Made by a program: the position numbers and the translations under genes. From the NCBI GenBank assembly GCA_004379135.1, contig NBNI01000005.1:62001-126000 (forward strand): a stretch of DNA of 64,000 bases. The letters are read 5' to 3'. The notes under the pieces are model-generated. The model saw only the letters and a list, made by a program, of their open reading frames with translations. It was not told where the DNA came from and did not search any database. Of the stretch, positions 57,486-64,000 are shown piece by piece. Every line of letters starts with the position of its first letter. Within the stretch, counting starts at the first letter, position 1. This DNA comes from Acidimicrobiales bacterium mtb01. Lineage in GTDB: Bacteria > Actinomycetota > Acidimicrobiia > Acidimicrobiales > Ilumatobacteraceae.

Positions 57486-57491
57486 GCCCGC

Positions 57492-58427
57492 ATGGCCACG
57501 CACATCGACCCGGCGCGCTTCGAGGTCCATCGCTCCGATGTTCGCGGGTTCGATCAGGCCTTCGTCCACGAACGCTCGCGCCGTGGTTCACCGGCCCCGG
57601 CACTGGTGTGCGTGCACGGATGGCCCGAGTCGAAGCGGATCTTCTGGAAGGTGATCGAACCTCTGGCGGCGGCCGGCTTCGACGTGATCGTTCCCGACCT
57701 GCGCGGTTTCGGCGAAAGCGGACTGGCGGCCGACGGCTTCTACGACACCCCGTCGCATGCGCGTGATCTCTACGCTCTCGTGCACGATCACCTCGGGTAC
57801 GAGAGTGCGGTGCTCCTCGGCGGCGACCTGGGCGGCCCGGTCATCCAGGAGATGGCGTTGCGCTGGCCCGACTTCGTGTCACGGATGGTGCTGTTCAACT
57901 CGCCGCTTCCGTACGACAAGGAGCGCATGGACGGCATCGCCGGCACGCGGCCCCCGCGCGAGTCGTCCGACTACTTCATTCGCCAGGGCACCGACGCCGA
58001 CGCGCTCGCATCCGAACTCGCCACCGGAGCCGAACGGCGTCGCTACATCGCCACGTTCTATTCGAGCCGCTTCTGGGCCCATCCAGGGTCGTTTGATTCC
58101 GCCGAGATCGACTTCCACACGGAACCGTTCGCACGAGCCGAATCGCTGCGGGCTTCGTTCGGCGGTTACGAGTCGGTGTTCGATGCGGCCAGGCGGTCGG
58201 AGCCGCCGATGCTCGGGCGGAATTCGCGCACGCGGACGCTCATCTTGTTCGGACCGAGCGATCACGTGATCTATCCGGCGTTCGATCTCATGGCCGCGCA
58301 GGTGTTCGACGATCACGTGGGCCCGTTCCTTTTGCGAGACTGCGGTCACTTCGTGCCGTGGGAGTCGCCGCACGCGATGGTGTCGGCGACCGTGGCGTTC
58401 TGCGCCGACTTGCTGACTCAGCCCTGA
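57492..58427 (+). CDS. Alpha/beta hydrolase (haloalkane/haloacetate dehalogenase-epoxide hydrolase type)
   Basis: A 311-residue hydrolase: ALVCVHGWPESKRIFWKVIEPLAAAGFDVIVPDLRGFGESG, nucleophile elbow LLGGDLGGPVIQEMALRWPDF with Asp as the likely nucleophile (G-G-D-L-G-G, about residue 115), and a C-terminal RDCGHFVPWESP histidine. An Asp elbow points to dehalogenase or epoxide hydrolase chemistry rather than a serine esterase. Divergent from the decarboxylase with only 37 bp between starts. Confidence 0.85.
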   Translation: MATHIDPARFEVHRSDVRGFDQAFVHERSRRGSPAPALVCVHGWPESKRIFWKVIEPLAAAGFDVIVPDLRGFGESGLAADGFYDTPSHARDLYALVHDHLGYESAVLLGGDLGGPVIQEMALRWPDFVSRMVLFNSPLPYDKERMDGIAGTRPPRESSDYFIRQGTDADALASELATGAERRRYIATFYSSRFWAHPGSFDSAEIDFHTEPFARAESLRASFGGYESVFDAARRSEPPMLGRNSRTRTLILFGPSDHVIYPAFDLMAAQVFDDHVGPFLLRDCGHFVPWESPHAMVSATVAFCADLLTQP

Positions 58428-58443
58428 AGGGTGTCGCGCATCG

Positions 58444-60114
58444 TCAGGAGTCGGCGACGATGCGGATCTCGCCCGCTACCGAGTCGACGTCGACGATCAT
58501 GCCGTCGCGCAGAACGTTCATGGCCTGGGGTGCTCCGATCACACCGGGGATTCCGAGTTCGCGCGCCAGGACCGCGGCATGACTCAGCACGCCGCCTTCG
58601 GCGGTGACGACGGCGCCAGCCATGGCGAGCACCATGTTGTAGGCCGGGGTCGTGGTCGGAACCACGAGAACGTCACCGTCCTGAAGGTTGGCGATCGCAT
58701 CCTCGGGAGTATCGGCTCGGCACACTCGGCCGCGATGCACGCCGTTGCCGACGCCGACGCCGGTGAGGCCGGTGGTGCGCACCTCGCCGTCCATGCCGGC
58801 CTCGGCGAGGATCGTCTGCATCCCTCCGGCGATACGGGCCATTGCGGGCGGCAGGACATGGAGCGGCGGAGGCGGCTCGGGAGTTCCGAGGACTCGCGGA
58901 GCGTCGGAGACATCGACGGTCGCTCGCCAGTGAGCGCGCCGAGCGAGTTCGTCGGCCGACGGACCGCGGCCGTCGAACAACGCGATCGTGATCTCGGGTT
59001 CGTCGAGTTCGAGGGCGTGGCTCGCGTCGTGCACGAGACCGCGCGCGGCCAGGCGACGCCCGACCTCGAGGAGCGCGAGTTTGATCAAGCCATTGGGCCA
59101 TTCGAGAGTGTGAGGCCCGTTGTCGTCGCGAAGATCCATCGCGGCCCGGGCCTCGGCCAACTTGTCGTCGAAATCGGTTTTCAGATGGGAGGGAATCCTC
59201 GCGCGAACCTCATTCGTGAGTCGAGCGACTCGCTCGGTCACCTCGTTGGCCCGTTCGGTTTCGTCGCGTGCGGCCATGATCGACGCGAAGAGGACGTCGG
59301 GTGCCTCGCTCAGACACAGGCCGTCGATGTCGTAGCGCGAGAAGATCATCGCTCCCCGGACGCGGAGGAACGCGTCGATCGCGGCGGCGATTTCGTGCGA
59401 GATCGATCGAATGTCGTCGAGATCGCGGGGTTGGCGTCCCGATGCGTCGACCATCCTCTTGATCTCGAGCATGGCGCGTTCGGCTTCGGAGGTCGACGGT
59501 GACGCGCCTTCGAGAAGAGGGACCAGTGAGCTCCGCTCGACACCCCACGACTCGGCCGAGTGGAGGAGGAAGCCGATCGGCCCGAGATCGAAGCCGTGGA
59601 GCCAGAAGTGCATGCGCATCATCTCGTGGGCGTGTGTGAGCGCGGCGCGGACATGGGCGATCGACTGCTCGTCGTCGAGCGCTGCCCGGTCGACGTCCTG
59701 GAGTTCGAGATTCCGGGTGGTGATCCGATCGCGATGGCCGCCGGGTCGACGCCACTCGTCCACCACCGCCCGCCAGGGCCGCTCGGCCAGCGTGCGTTCA
59801 GCCGTCTTGCGTCGCTTTCGCATCGACGGGTGAAGGCGAATGGCGAGTTTCAGCAAGGGGAGTGGCGGGAGTTTGGCCGCCGGCTTGTCGGGGGCGATGA
59901 GCGGTCGGATACGCGTGTAGATCAGGCCGTTCACGAAGCGGAACTCGAGCGCATCGAGCGGCGCACCGATGTATTCGAACATCTCGCGCGTCCCGATCGG
60001 GACGTTCGTGAGGTGGATTCGTTGACAGATCGACGTGGCTGGTTGATTGATGTGCGATCGGTCGAGCGCCCACCGGCCGGGACCGGGTGCGATCCATTCC
60101 ATCTTCGCAGTCAT
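58444..60114 (-). CDS. PEP-utilising enzyme: rifampicin phosphotransferase-like protein lacking the ATP-grasp domain
   Basis: A 556-residue protein. Residues 445-556 are the swivelling phosphohistidine domain of PEP-utilising enzymes: GDVLVVPTTTPAYNMVLAMAGAVVTAEGGVLSHAAVLARELGIPGVIG with catalytic His512. Residues 1-440 resemble the substrate-binding middle part of rifampicin phosphotransferase and PEP synthase (helical, with FLRVRGAMIFSRYDIDGLCLSEAPDVLFAS). The N-terminal ATP-grasp domain that phosphorylates the histidine is absent and no separate one is nearby. Its ATG overlaps the MarR stop (ATGA), so the two form an operon. Function is inferred only. Confidence 0.8.
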   Translation of the reverse strand: MTAKMEWIAPGPGRWALDRSHINQPATSICQRIHLTNVPIGTREMFEYIGAPLDALEFRFVNGLIYTRIRPLIAPDKPAAKLPPLPLLKLAIRLHPSMRKRRKTAERTLAERPWRAVVDEWRRPGGHRDRITTRNLELQDVDRAALDDEQSIAHVRAALTHAHEMMRMHFWLHGFDLGPIGFLLHSAESWGVERSSLVPLLEGASPSTSEAERAMLEIKRMVDASGRQPRDLDDIRSISHEIAAAIDAFLRVRGAMIFSRYDIDGLCLSEAPDVLFASIMAARDETERANEVTERVARLTNEVRARIPSHLKTDFDDKLAEARAAMDLRDDNGPHTLEWPNGLIKLALLEVGRRLAARGLVHDASHALELDEPEITIALFDGRGPSADELARRAHWRATVDVSDAPRVLGTPEPPPPLHVLPPAMARIAGGMQTILAEAGMDGEVRTTGLTGVGVGNGVHRGRVCRADTPEDAIANLQDGDVLVVPTTTPAYNMVLAMAGAVVTAEGGVLSHAAVLARELGIPGVIGAPQAMNVLRDGMIVDVDSVAGEIRIVADS

Positions 60115-60635
60115 GCCCCCACCTCGACCTCTGCATCCACTTCGTCGACGAGCGTAGTCAGCAGACGACCGAGCACCCTTCGATCGGTTGCACTGACGTT
60201 GCTGATCAGTTGATTGTGGGCGTCGGCGATGAGCTCGATTCCGCGGTCGGCGATTCGCCGTCCGGCCGGAGTGATCCGGATGAGCGAACTGCGTCGATCG
60301 TCCGGGTCGACCGATCGTGAGACGAGGCCGGCCCGTTCGAGACGAGCGAGCCGATGCGACAGGCCACTCGGCTTGACCATTCCCACCTCGGCGATGTGCG
60401 ACGGCGTGAGTTCGGCCCGCGCCCCGGAACGACGCAGAGTCGCGAGCACGTCGAATTCCGACAATGTGATCCCGTACTCGCTCAGTTGCTCATGGATCCG
60501 GGCCGCGCTGAGGCGGACCAACGACGTCATGCGGAGTATCAGGTCCATGCCGGTGACGTCGATGTCGGGACGGCTGTCGCGCCAGGTGGCGATGGTGTCG
60601 TCGATGATCTCGTTGGCGGTCACGTCGATCTCCAA
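60111..60635 (-). CDS. MarR family transcriptional regulator
   Basis: A 174-residue winged-helix protein: RLSAARIHEQLSEYGITLSEFDVLATLRRSGARAELTPSHIAEVGMVKPSGLSHRLARLERAGLVSRSVDPDDRRSSLIRITPAGRRI. It starts 59 bp from the divergent catabolic operon and is coupled to the PEP-utiliser gene. A palindrome in the divergent gap is its probable operator, so it likely represses both directions until a phenolic or related ligand is bound. Confidence 0.92.
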   Translation of the reverse strand: MEIDVTANEIIDDTIATWRDSRPDIDVTGMDLILRMTSLVRLSAARIHEQLSEYGITLSEFDVLATLRRSGARAELTPSHIAEVGMVKPSGLSHRLARLERAGLVSRSVDPDDRRSSLIRITPAGRRIADRGIELIADAHNQLISNVSATDRRVLGRLLTTLVDEVDAEVEVGA

Positions 60636-60643
60636 AAGGTCGG

Positions 60644-60673
60644 TTGACTCGAATTAGTTCGACATCGTACTAT
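60644..60673 (+). promoter_or_regulatory. Promoter with embedded palindromic operator for the divergent operon
   Basis: TTGACT (60644-60649), an 18-bp spacer and TACTAT (60668-60673). The palindrome TCGAA-TTAG-TTCGA (60649-60662) fills the spacer, an ideal place for repression by the MarR protein encoded next to it. A GGGAGGGGG ribosome site follows before ATG 60694. Confidence 0.7.
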
Positions 60674-60693
60674 CTCGCTGGGAGGGGGAATCG

Positions 60694-61056
60694 ATGACAC
60701 GCGAACAAGGACGCGAACTGGCCGGCCGACTCTTCAAGGGAGCGCCGCCCACCAAGGGTGTGAGCCCCGATCTGATGGCGCGCACGATCGACCATCTGTT
60801 CGGCGACATCTGGCAGGACCCGCGTCTTGCTCTCGAGCAACGATCGCTCATCACGTGCACGGTGCTCGTCGCACTCGGCCGCGAGTCCGAGCAGTACCTG
60901 CACTTCCGCGGAGCGCGCAATCTCGGCATCTCGCGCGACACGCTCGAGGCCATGATCACGCACGTCGCCCATTACGCCGGTTGGCCGGTCGCGGTGAGCG
61001 CCTCGCGGGTGCTCGCCGAGGTGTGGGAGATCATGGATCAGCAGGAGAACGGCTGA
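60694..61056 (+). CDS. Carboxymuconolactone decarboxylase family protein
   Basis: A 120-residue CMD-family protein: FGDIWQDPRLALEQRSLITCTVLVALGRESEQYLHFRGARNLGISRDTLEAMITHVAHYAGWPVAVSA. It keeps E-Q-R-S and the H-x-x-H-Y-x-G-W-P motif of protocatechuate-pathway CMD enzymes and lacks the CxxC of AhpD. First gene of a MarR-controlled operon. Exact lactone substrate unknown. Confidence 0.85.
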   Translation: MTREQGRELAGRLFKGAPPTKGVSPDLMARTIDHLFGDIWQDPRLALEQRSLITCTVLVALGRESEQYLHFRGARNLGISRDTLEAMITHVAHYAGWPVAVSASRVLAEVWEIMDQQENG

Positions 61057-62012
61057 TGGCTCTCAACGGTCTGCTCGACATCGAACTCGCGGTCCCCGAT
61101 CCGCAGGCGACGTTCGACTTCTGGCTGCGTCGTGGAATGACGCAGACGGCGGCCGGCGTCTTGGGAACTCCCGATCGACCGGTTCAGATGAGGATCACCG
61201 AGGGTTCGTATCGTCACCTGTCGACGATGCATCTGTCGTGCGAATCGGAAGCCGATCTGGCGGCCATCGCCAAGCGGTTGGCCGAAGCCGGTGTCGCGTC
61301 CGAAGTCTCGGATACGACGCTCTCGTGCACCGATCCGGTGTTCGGCCACGTCATCGTGATCGACGTCGGCTCCCCGCACCCTCTCACGCCGTCGCAGCAT
61401 CGGGCGTTCAACGGTCCGGGCGAACAAGTTCGTCGCAACGACCGCGCCGATGCGGTGATGAATCGCCAACCGCCGCCGCCGCGACGCGTCGGCCACGTCG
61501 TCCTCGCCACGCCCGACTTCAAGCGATCCGCCGACTTCTACGTCGACACACTCGGCTTCCGCGTGTCCGACGGCATGTTCAATCGCATGCTCACGTTCAT
61601 GCGTGTCGAATCCGATCACCACAACCTTCTGATCCAGCCCGGTCCCACCTCGTATCTCAACCACTATGCGATCGAAGTCGACGACATCGACGCGGTCGGA
61701 CAATTCGGCACCGCGGTGATCGCGGAGGATCCGGCGGCGAACGTGGTCGGAATCGGACGCCACAATCTCGGATCGAACGTCTTCTGGTATCTCACGGATC
61801 CGGCCGGCAACATGTTCGAGTTCTTCTCCGACATGGATCAGATCGTCGACGACGAGGTGTGGGATCGTGTTCATCGTCGGGACGACTGGGACGGCAAGGA
61901 CGGCCCGGCCGGTTTCTCGGTGTGGGGACCGAAGGATCCGCCGCCGGAGTTCATCAGTCCGCCCGACGTCAAGCAGATCGCGGCCGCGCGCGAGGCGCTC
62001 GGGCTGCGCTGA
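61056..62012 (+). CDS. VOC family protein, type I extradiol dioxygenase-like
   Basis: A 318-residue two-module vicinal oxygen chelate protein. The second module (about 145-270) has RVGHVVLATPDFKRSADFYVDTLGFRVSD, NHYAIEVDDIDAVG and NMFEFFSDMDQIVDD, which place two His and one Glu as in catechol extradiol dioxygenases. The first module lacks a clear metal set. Its ATG overlaps the previous stop (TGATG). It probably opens an aromatic ring made by the hydroxylase encoded two genes downstream. Confidence 0.82.
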   Translation: MALNGLLDIELAVPDPQATFDFWLRRGMTQTAAGVLGTPDRPVQMRITEGSYRHLSTMHLSCESEADLAAIAKRLAEAGVASEVSDTTLSCTDPVFGHVIVIDVGSPHPLTPSQHRAFNGPGEQVRRNDRADAVMNRQPPPPRRVGHVVLATPDFKRSADFYVDTLGFRVSDGMFNRMLTFMRVESDHHNLLIQPGPTSYLNHYAIEVDDIDAVGQFGTAVIAEDPAANVVGIGRHNLGSNVFWYLTDPAGNMFEFFSDMDQIVDDEVWDRVHRRDDWDGKDGPAGFSVWGPKDPPPEFISPPDVKQIAAAREALGLR

Positions 62013-62015
62013 ATC

Positions 62016-62795
62016 ATGGACCTCGGGATCGCCGGCCGTTGGGCGATATTGCTCGGCTCGAGTCGCGGGCTCGGGCGCGCCTGCGCCGAGAGCGTCGCGC
62101 GCGAGGGGGTCAACGTCGTCGTGAATGGACGAACCGCCGCCGACGTCGAAATGGCCGCCGCCGAGATCACTTCGCGCTACGGCGTGGAAGCCCGTGCGGT
62201 GGTGGGCGACTCGACGACGAGCGAGGTCCACGAGGCGCTTCTCGCCGCGTGCGGCGTCCCCGACATCGTGTTGTTGAACGGCGAAGGTCCGTCACCCGTT
62301 CGGTTCGGCGAACTCGATCCATCGCAGTGGGGTCGTGTCGTGCATCAGGGAATCGTCGGGCCACTGTCGTTCGTTCAACGAGTTCTGCCGGGCATGATCG
62401 AACGCCGATTCGGCCGCATTGTGGCCATCAGTTCGGCGATGGTGAAGTCGCCCAATTCGATGATGAGCCTGTCGCACGGGACCCGACTCGGTTTGACGGG
62501 TGTTCTGAAAGGCGTGTCGAAGGACGTCGCGAAGTACAACGTGACGATCAATCAACTCCTTCCCGAGCGCTTCGATACCGCGCGCCAGGAGCAAATGGCC
62601 CATGTGGCGATGAAGTTGAAGGGCATCACGTACGAGCAGGCTCGGGCCGAGCAGATCGCGTCGATCAAGGCCGGACGTCTCGGTCAAGCGCATGAGTTGG
62701 GCGACATGTTCGCCTTCGTGTGCTCGGCCCAGGCCGGTTACCTCAGCGGTCAGAGCATCCAGCTCGACGGTGGAAGTTACGAAGGGGTCTTCTGA
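62016..62795 (+). CDS. SDR family protein with altered catalytic residues
   Basis: A 259-residue Rossmann protein. It has LLGSSRGLGRACAESVAREG, LLNGEGPSPV in place of NNAG, ISSAMVK with the catalytic Ser140, and the C-terminal GYLSGQSIQLDGGSYEG. At the Tyr-x3-Lys site it reads Ser153-H-G-T-Arg157, so the standard proton donor and lysine are missing. This matches the beta-ketoacyl-reductase-like SDR subgroup noted for an incomplete tetrad. It starts 3 nt after the VOC stop. Confidence 0.85.
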   Translation: MDLGIAGRWAILLGSSRGLGRACAESVAREGVNVVVNGRTAADVEMAAAEITSRYGVEARAVVGDSTTSEVHEALLAACGVPDIVLLNGEGPSPVRFGELDPSQWGRVVHQGIVGPLSFVQRVLPGMIERRFGRIVAISSAMVKSPNSMMSLSHGTRLGLTGVLKGVSKDVAKYNVTINQLLPERFDTARQEQMAHVAMKLKGITYEQARAEQIASIKAGRLGQAHELGDMFAFVCSAQAGYLSGQSIQLDGGSYEGVF

Positions 62796-63916
62796 TGCGT
62801 ATCGCTCGTTCGGTCGGCGCGATCGTCGCCGAAATCGAATCGCAGGCGGATCGACTCGATCGGCTGGCCGACGAGGCCGACTCGCTCGGCCGCGCACCGG
62901 TCGACCTCGTCGATGCGATGCGCGAGATTCGCGTTCCGATGATCAAGGCGCCGGTGGAGGTGGGAGGTGATCATCTGCACCTCGCTGATCAGCTGCGCTT
63001 CTTCTCGGCGCTGTCGTACCGGAACGCGACGGCTGCCTGGACGGGCTTCAACCATGCCGGGGCATGCGGAGTCGCCGGCGCACGACTCACCGAAGCCGGC
63101 GTCGCTGAACTCTTCGCCGACGAGGCCTGTCCGTTCATCGCGGCGGTGTCGGCGCCTTCCGGCCGTTTCCGTCGCGTCGATGGTGGCTTCGAACTCACCG
63201 GCCGCTGGAAGTATGCGAGCGGGGTGCCGCATTCGGAGTTCATCCTCCTCACCGCTCTCGGCGAGGACACCCCGCCTCGGCCACGCATCCTCATCGTGCG
63301 GGCCGACGACGTGACGGTCACGGGGGAGTGGGACGTCATGGCCCTCAAGGGAACCGGAAGCATCGACGTCGTGGCCGATGGTGCATTCGTGCCCGATCAC
63401 TTGTCGATCGACCCGTTCGATCCGATCGAACGCGGCGGCCCAATGTTCGCGCTCTCGTATCAGGCCTATGTCGCACCGGAGAATCTCGGCTTCACCCTCG
63501 GTGTATGCCAACGCTTCGTCGACGAGATCGTGATCTACGCGAAGGGAAAGGCGCGCGGTTCGGACGGACGACTCGCCGACCGTGGTGCGTTCAAGTACGA
63601 GGTTGGCAAGGCTCAGATTCAGATCGAGGCCGCTCGCGGGTTCGGCTTGGCCGAATTCGGTGAAGTGGACGCTCTACTGCGTCGCGGGGAGAGCGTGAAC
63701 TCGGCCGGCAACGAACGACTCGGCGGCGTGATCGCCTACGCGACCGAATTGGCGGTCGGTGCCGTGACCCACTTGTTCCACTTCGCCGGAGCGGGAGCTC
63801 TGTTCAACTCCAGCGTCTTGTCCCGGCTGTATCGCGACGCGGTCGGATCGCACCAGCACCTCATGGCCTCCAACATCGCCTACGACCGTCGCGGTGAACG
63901 GATGATCTCGGCCTGA
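62795..63916 (+). CDS. Acyl-CoA dehydrogenase-fold flavin monooxygenase (HsaA/group D type)
   Basis: A 373-residue acyl-CoA dehydrogenase-like protein: ESQADRLDRLADEADSLGRAPVDLVDAMREIRVPMIKAPVEVGGD, then RRVDGGFELTGRWKYASGVPHSEFILLTAL, KGTGSIDVVADGAFVPD, and the C-terminal helical bundle ending in RDAVGSHQHLMASNIAYDRRGE. The W-K-Y-A-S-G and S-H-Q-H motifs match two-component aromatic hydroxylases such as HsaA and HpaB-like group D enzymes, which need a separate flavin reductase. ATG overlaps the SDR stop by 1 base. Last gene of the MarR-controlled operon. Confidence 0.85.
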   Translation: MRIARSVGAIVAEIESQADRLDRLADEADSLGRAPVDLVDAMREIRVPMIKAPVEVGGDHLHLADQLRFFSALSYRNATAAWTGFNHAGACGVAGARLTEAGVAELFADEACPFIAAVSAPSGRFRRVDGGFELTGRWKYASGVPHSEFILLTALGEDTPPRPRILIVRADDVTVTGEWDVMALKGTGSIDVVADGAFVPDHLSIDPFDPIERGGPMFALSYQAYVAPENLGFTLGVCQRFVDEIVIYAKGKARGSDGRLADRGAFKYEVGKAQIQIEAARGFGLAEFGEVDALLRRGESVNSAGNERLGGVIAYATELAVGAVTHLFHFAGAGALFNSSVLSRLYRDAVGSHQHLMASNIAYDRRGERMISA

Positions 63917-63928
63917 ACCTTCGGGGAG

Positions 63929-63934
63929 TACCGT
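63929..63934 (+). promoter_or_regulatory. Leaderless -10 box of the terminal MFS gene
   Basis: TACCGT followed by 6 nt and GTG at 63941. Confidence 0.5.
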
Positions 63935-63940
63935 CGTCCC

Positions 63941-64000
63941 GTGCGCGGCAAACCCCTTTTCTCGGTCTTCTTCACCGTCTTTCTCGATCTGCTCGGTTTC
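63941..64000 (+). CDS. MFS transporter (3' truncated by window end)
   Basis: Only 20 codons are visible: Val/Met-Arg-Gly-Lys-Pro-Leu-Phe-Ser-Val-Phe-Phe-Thr-Val-Phe-Leu-Asp-Leu-Leu-Gly-Phe. This F-x-T-V-F-L-D-L-L-G-F start is typical of the first helix of TetA-like MFS proteins. The start is supported by a TACCGT box 6 nt before the GTG. Substrate cannot be judged. Confidence 0.6.
   Translation, partial: MRGKPLFSVFFTVFLDLLGF

Overview
The window is uniformly GC-rich DNA, densely coded on both strands, and reads as one chromosomal segment of an actinobacterium. I infer a member or relative of the class Acidimicrobiia. The grounds are an FMN-riboswitch rib operon, NAD-dependent ligase, a divergent IclR regulator at leuCD, PASTA-kinase architecture, many TAnnnT-N6/7-ATG/GTG (leaderless) starts, and gene neighbourhoods that from memory recall Mycobacterium (iscS-mnmA...metE-like-ligA; leuCD/IclR, gltX with tRNA-Gln/Glu, leuB, serA). 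No rRNA, transposase, integrase, CRISPR array or prophage gene is visible.

Layout. 0-4.9 kb: end of an enoyl-CoA hydratase gene, a GT4 glycosyltransferase, azlCD amino-acid export, and a methyltransferase-galT-SRPBCC operon. 4.9-11.3 kb: iscS, mnmA, a membrane protein, a MetE-like zinc protein and ligA. 11.3-14 kb: a repeat-bearing membrane protein divergent from a PASTA-domain kinase homologue whose active site looks degenerate. 14-20.4 kb: SDR, MFS exporter, SCP2 protein, menC/NSAR with a GNAT partner, serA. 20.4-24.4 kb: pyrF, ferredoxin, leuA with a leucine attenuator, thioredoxin. 24.4-29.5 kb: serine hydrolase, then an apparently lower-GC three-gene methyltransferase/glycosyltransferase cluster, then a GDP-fucose-synthase-like gene. 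29.5-41.5 kb: acyl-CoA ligase, DEAD helicase, leuD-leuC with divergent IclR regulator, FKBP lipoprotein, greA-hydrolase-ubiB operon, leuB, ilvE. 41.5-45.2 kb: a long inverted repeat, a SpeB-like ureohydrolase, a 730-bp non-coding region, and citramalate synthase behind an isoleucine attenuator. 45.2-52.6 kb: acyl-CoA dehydrogenase, VIT transporter, gltX, tRNA-Gln, tRNA-Glu and small proteins. 52.6-57.5 kb: phospholipase A2, ribD-ribBA-ribH with FMN riboswitch, PLP decarboxylase. 57.5-64 kb: hydrolase, a MarR-PEP-utiliser operon, and a divergent four-gene operon that looks like ring-hydroxylation/extradiol-cleavage catabolism, ending in a truncated MFS gene.

Branched-chain amino acid synthesis is the main theme: leuA, leuB, leuC, leuD, ilvE, cimA and the exporter azlCD all lie here. 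leuA and cimA each carry a ribosome-mediated attenuator with a matching leader peptide (Leu-rich before leuA, Ile-Ile-Ile-Ile before cimA), which supports isoleucine synthesis through citramalate.

The most unusual feature is the non-coding stretch at about 42.74-43.15 kb. It holds seven copies of the octamer RGTTGCCC, nearly all placed exactly as the 8-nt loop of hairpins with unrelated stem sequences. Wobble pairs point to plus-strand transcription. I know of no RNA family that fits and treat it as a candidate new structured RNA.
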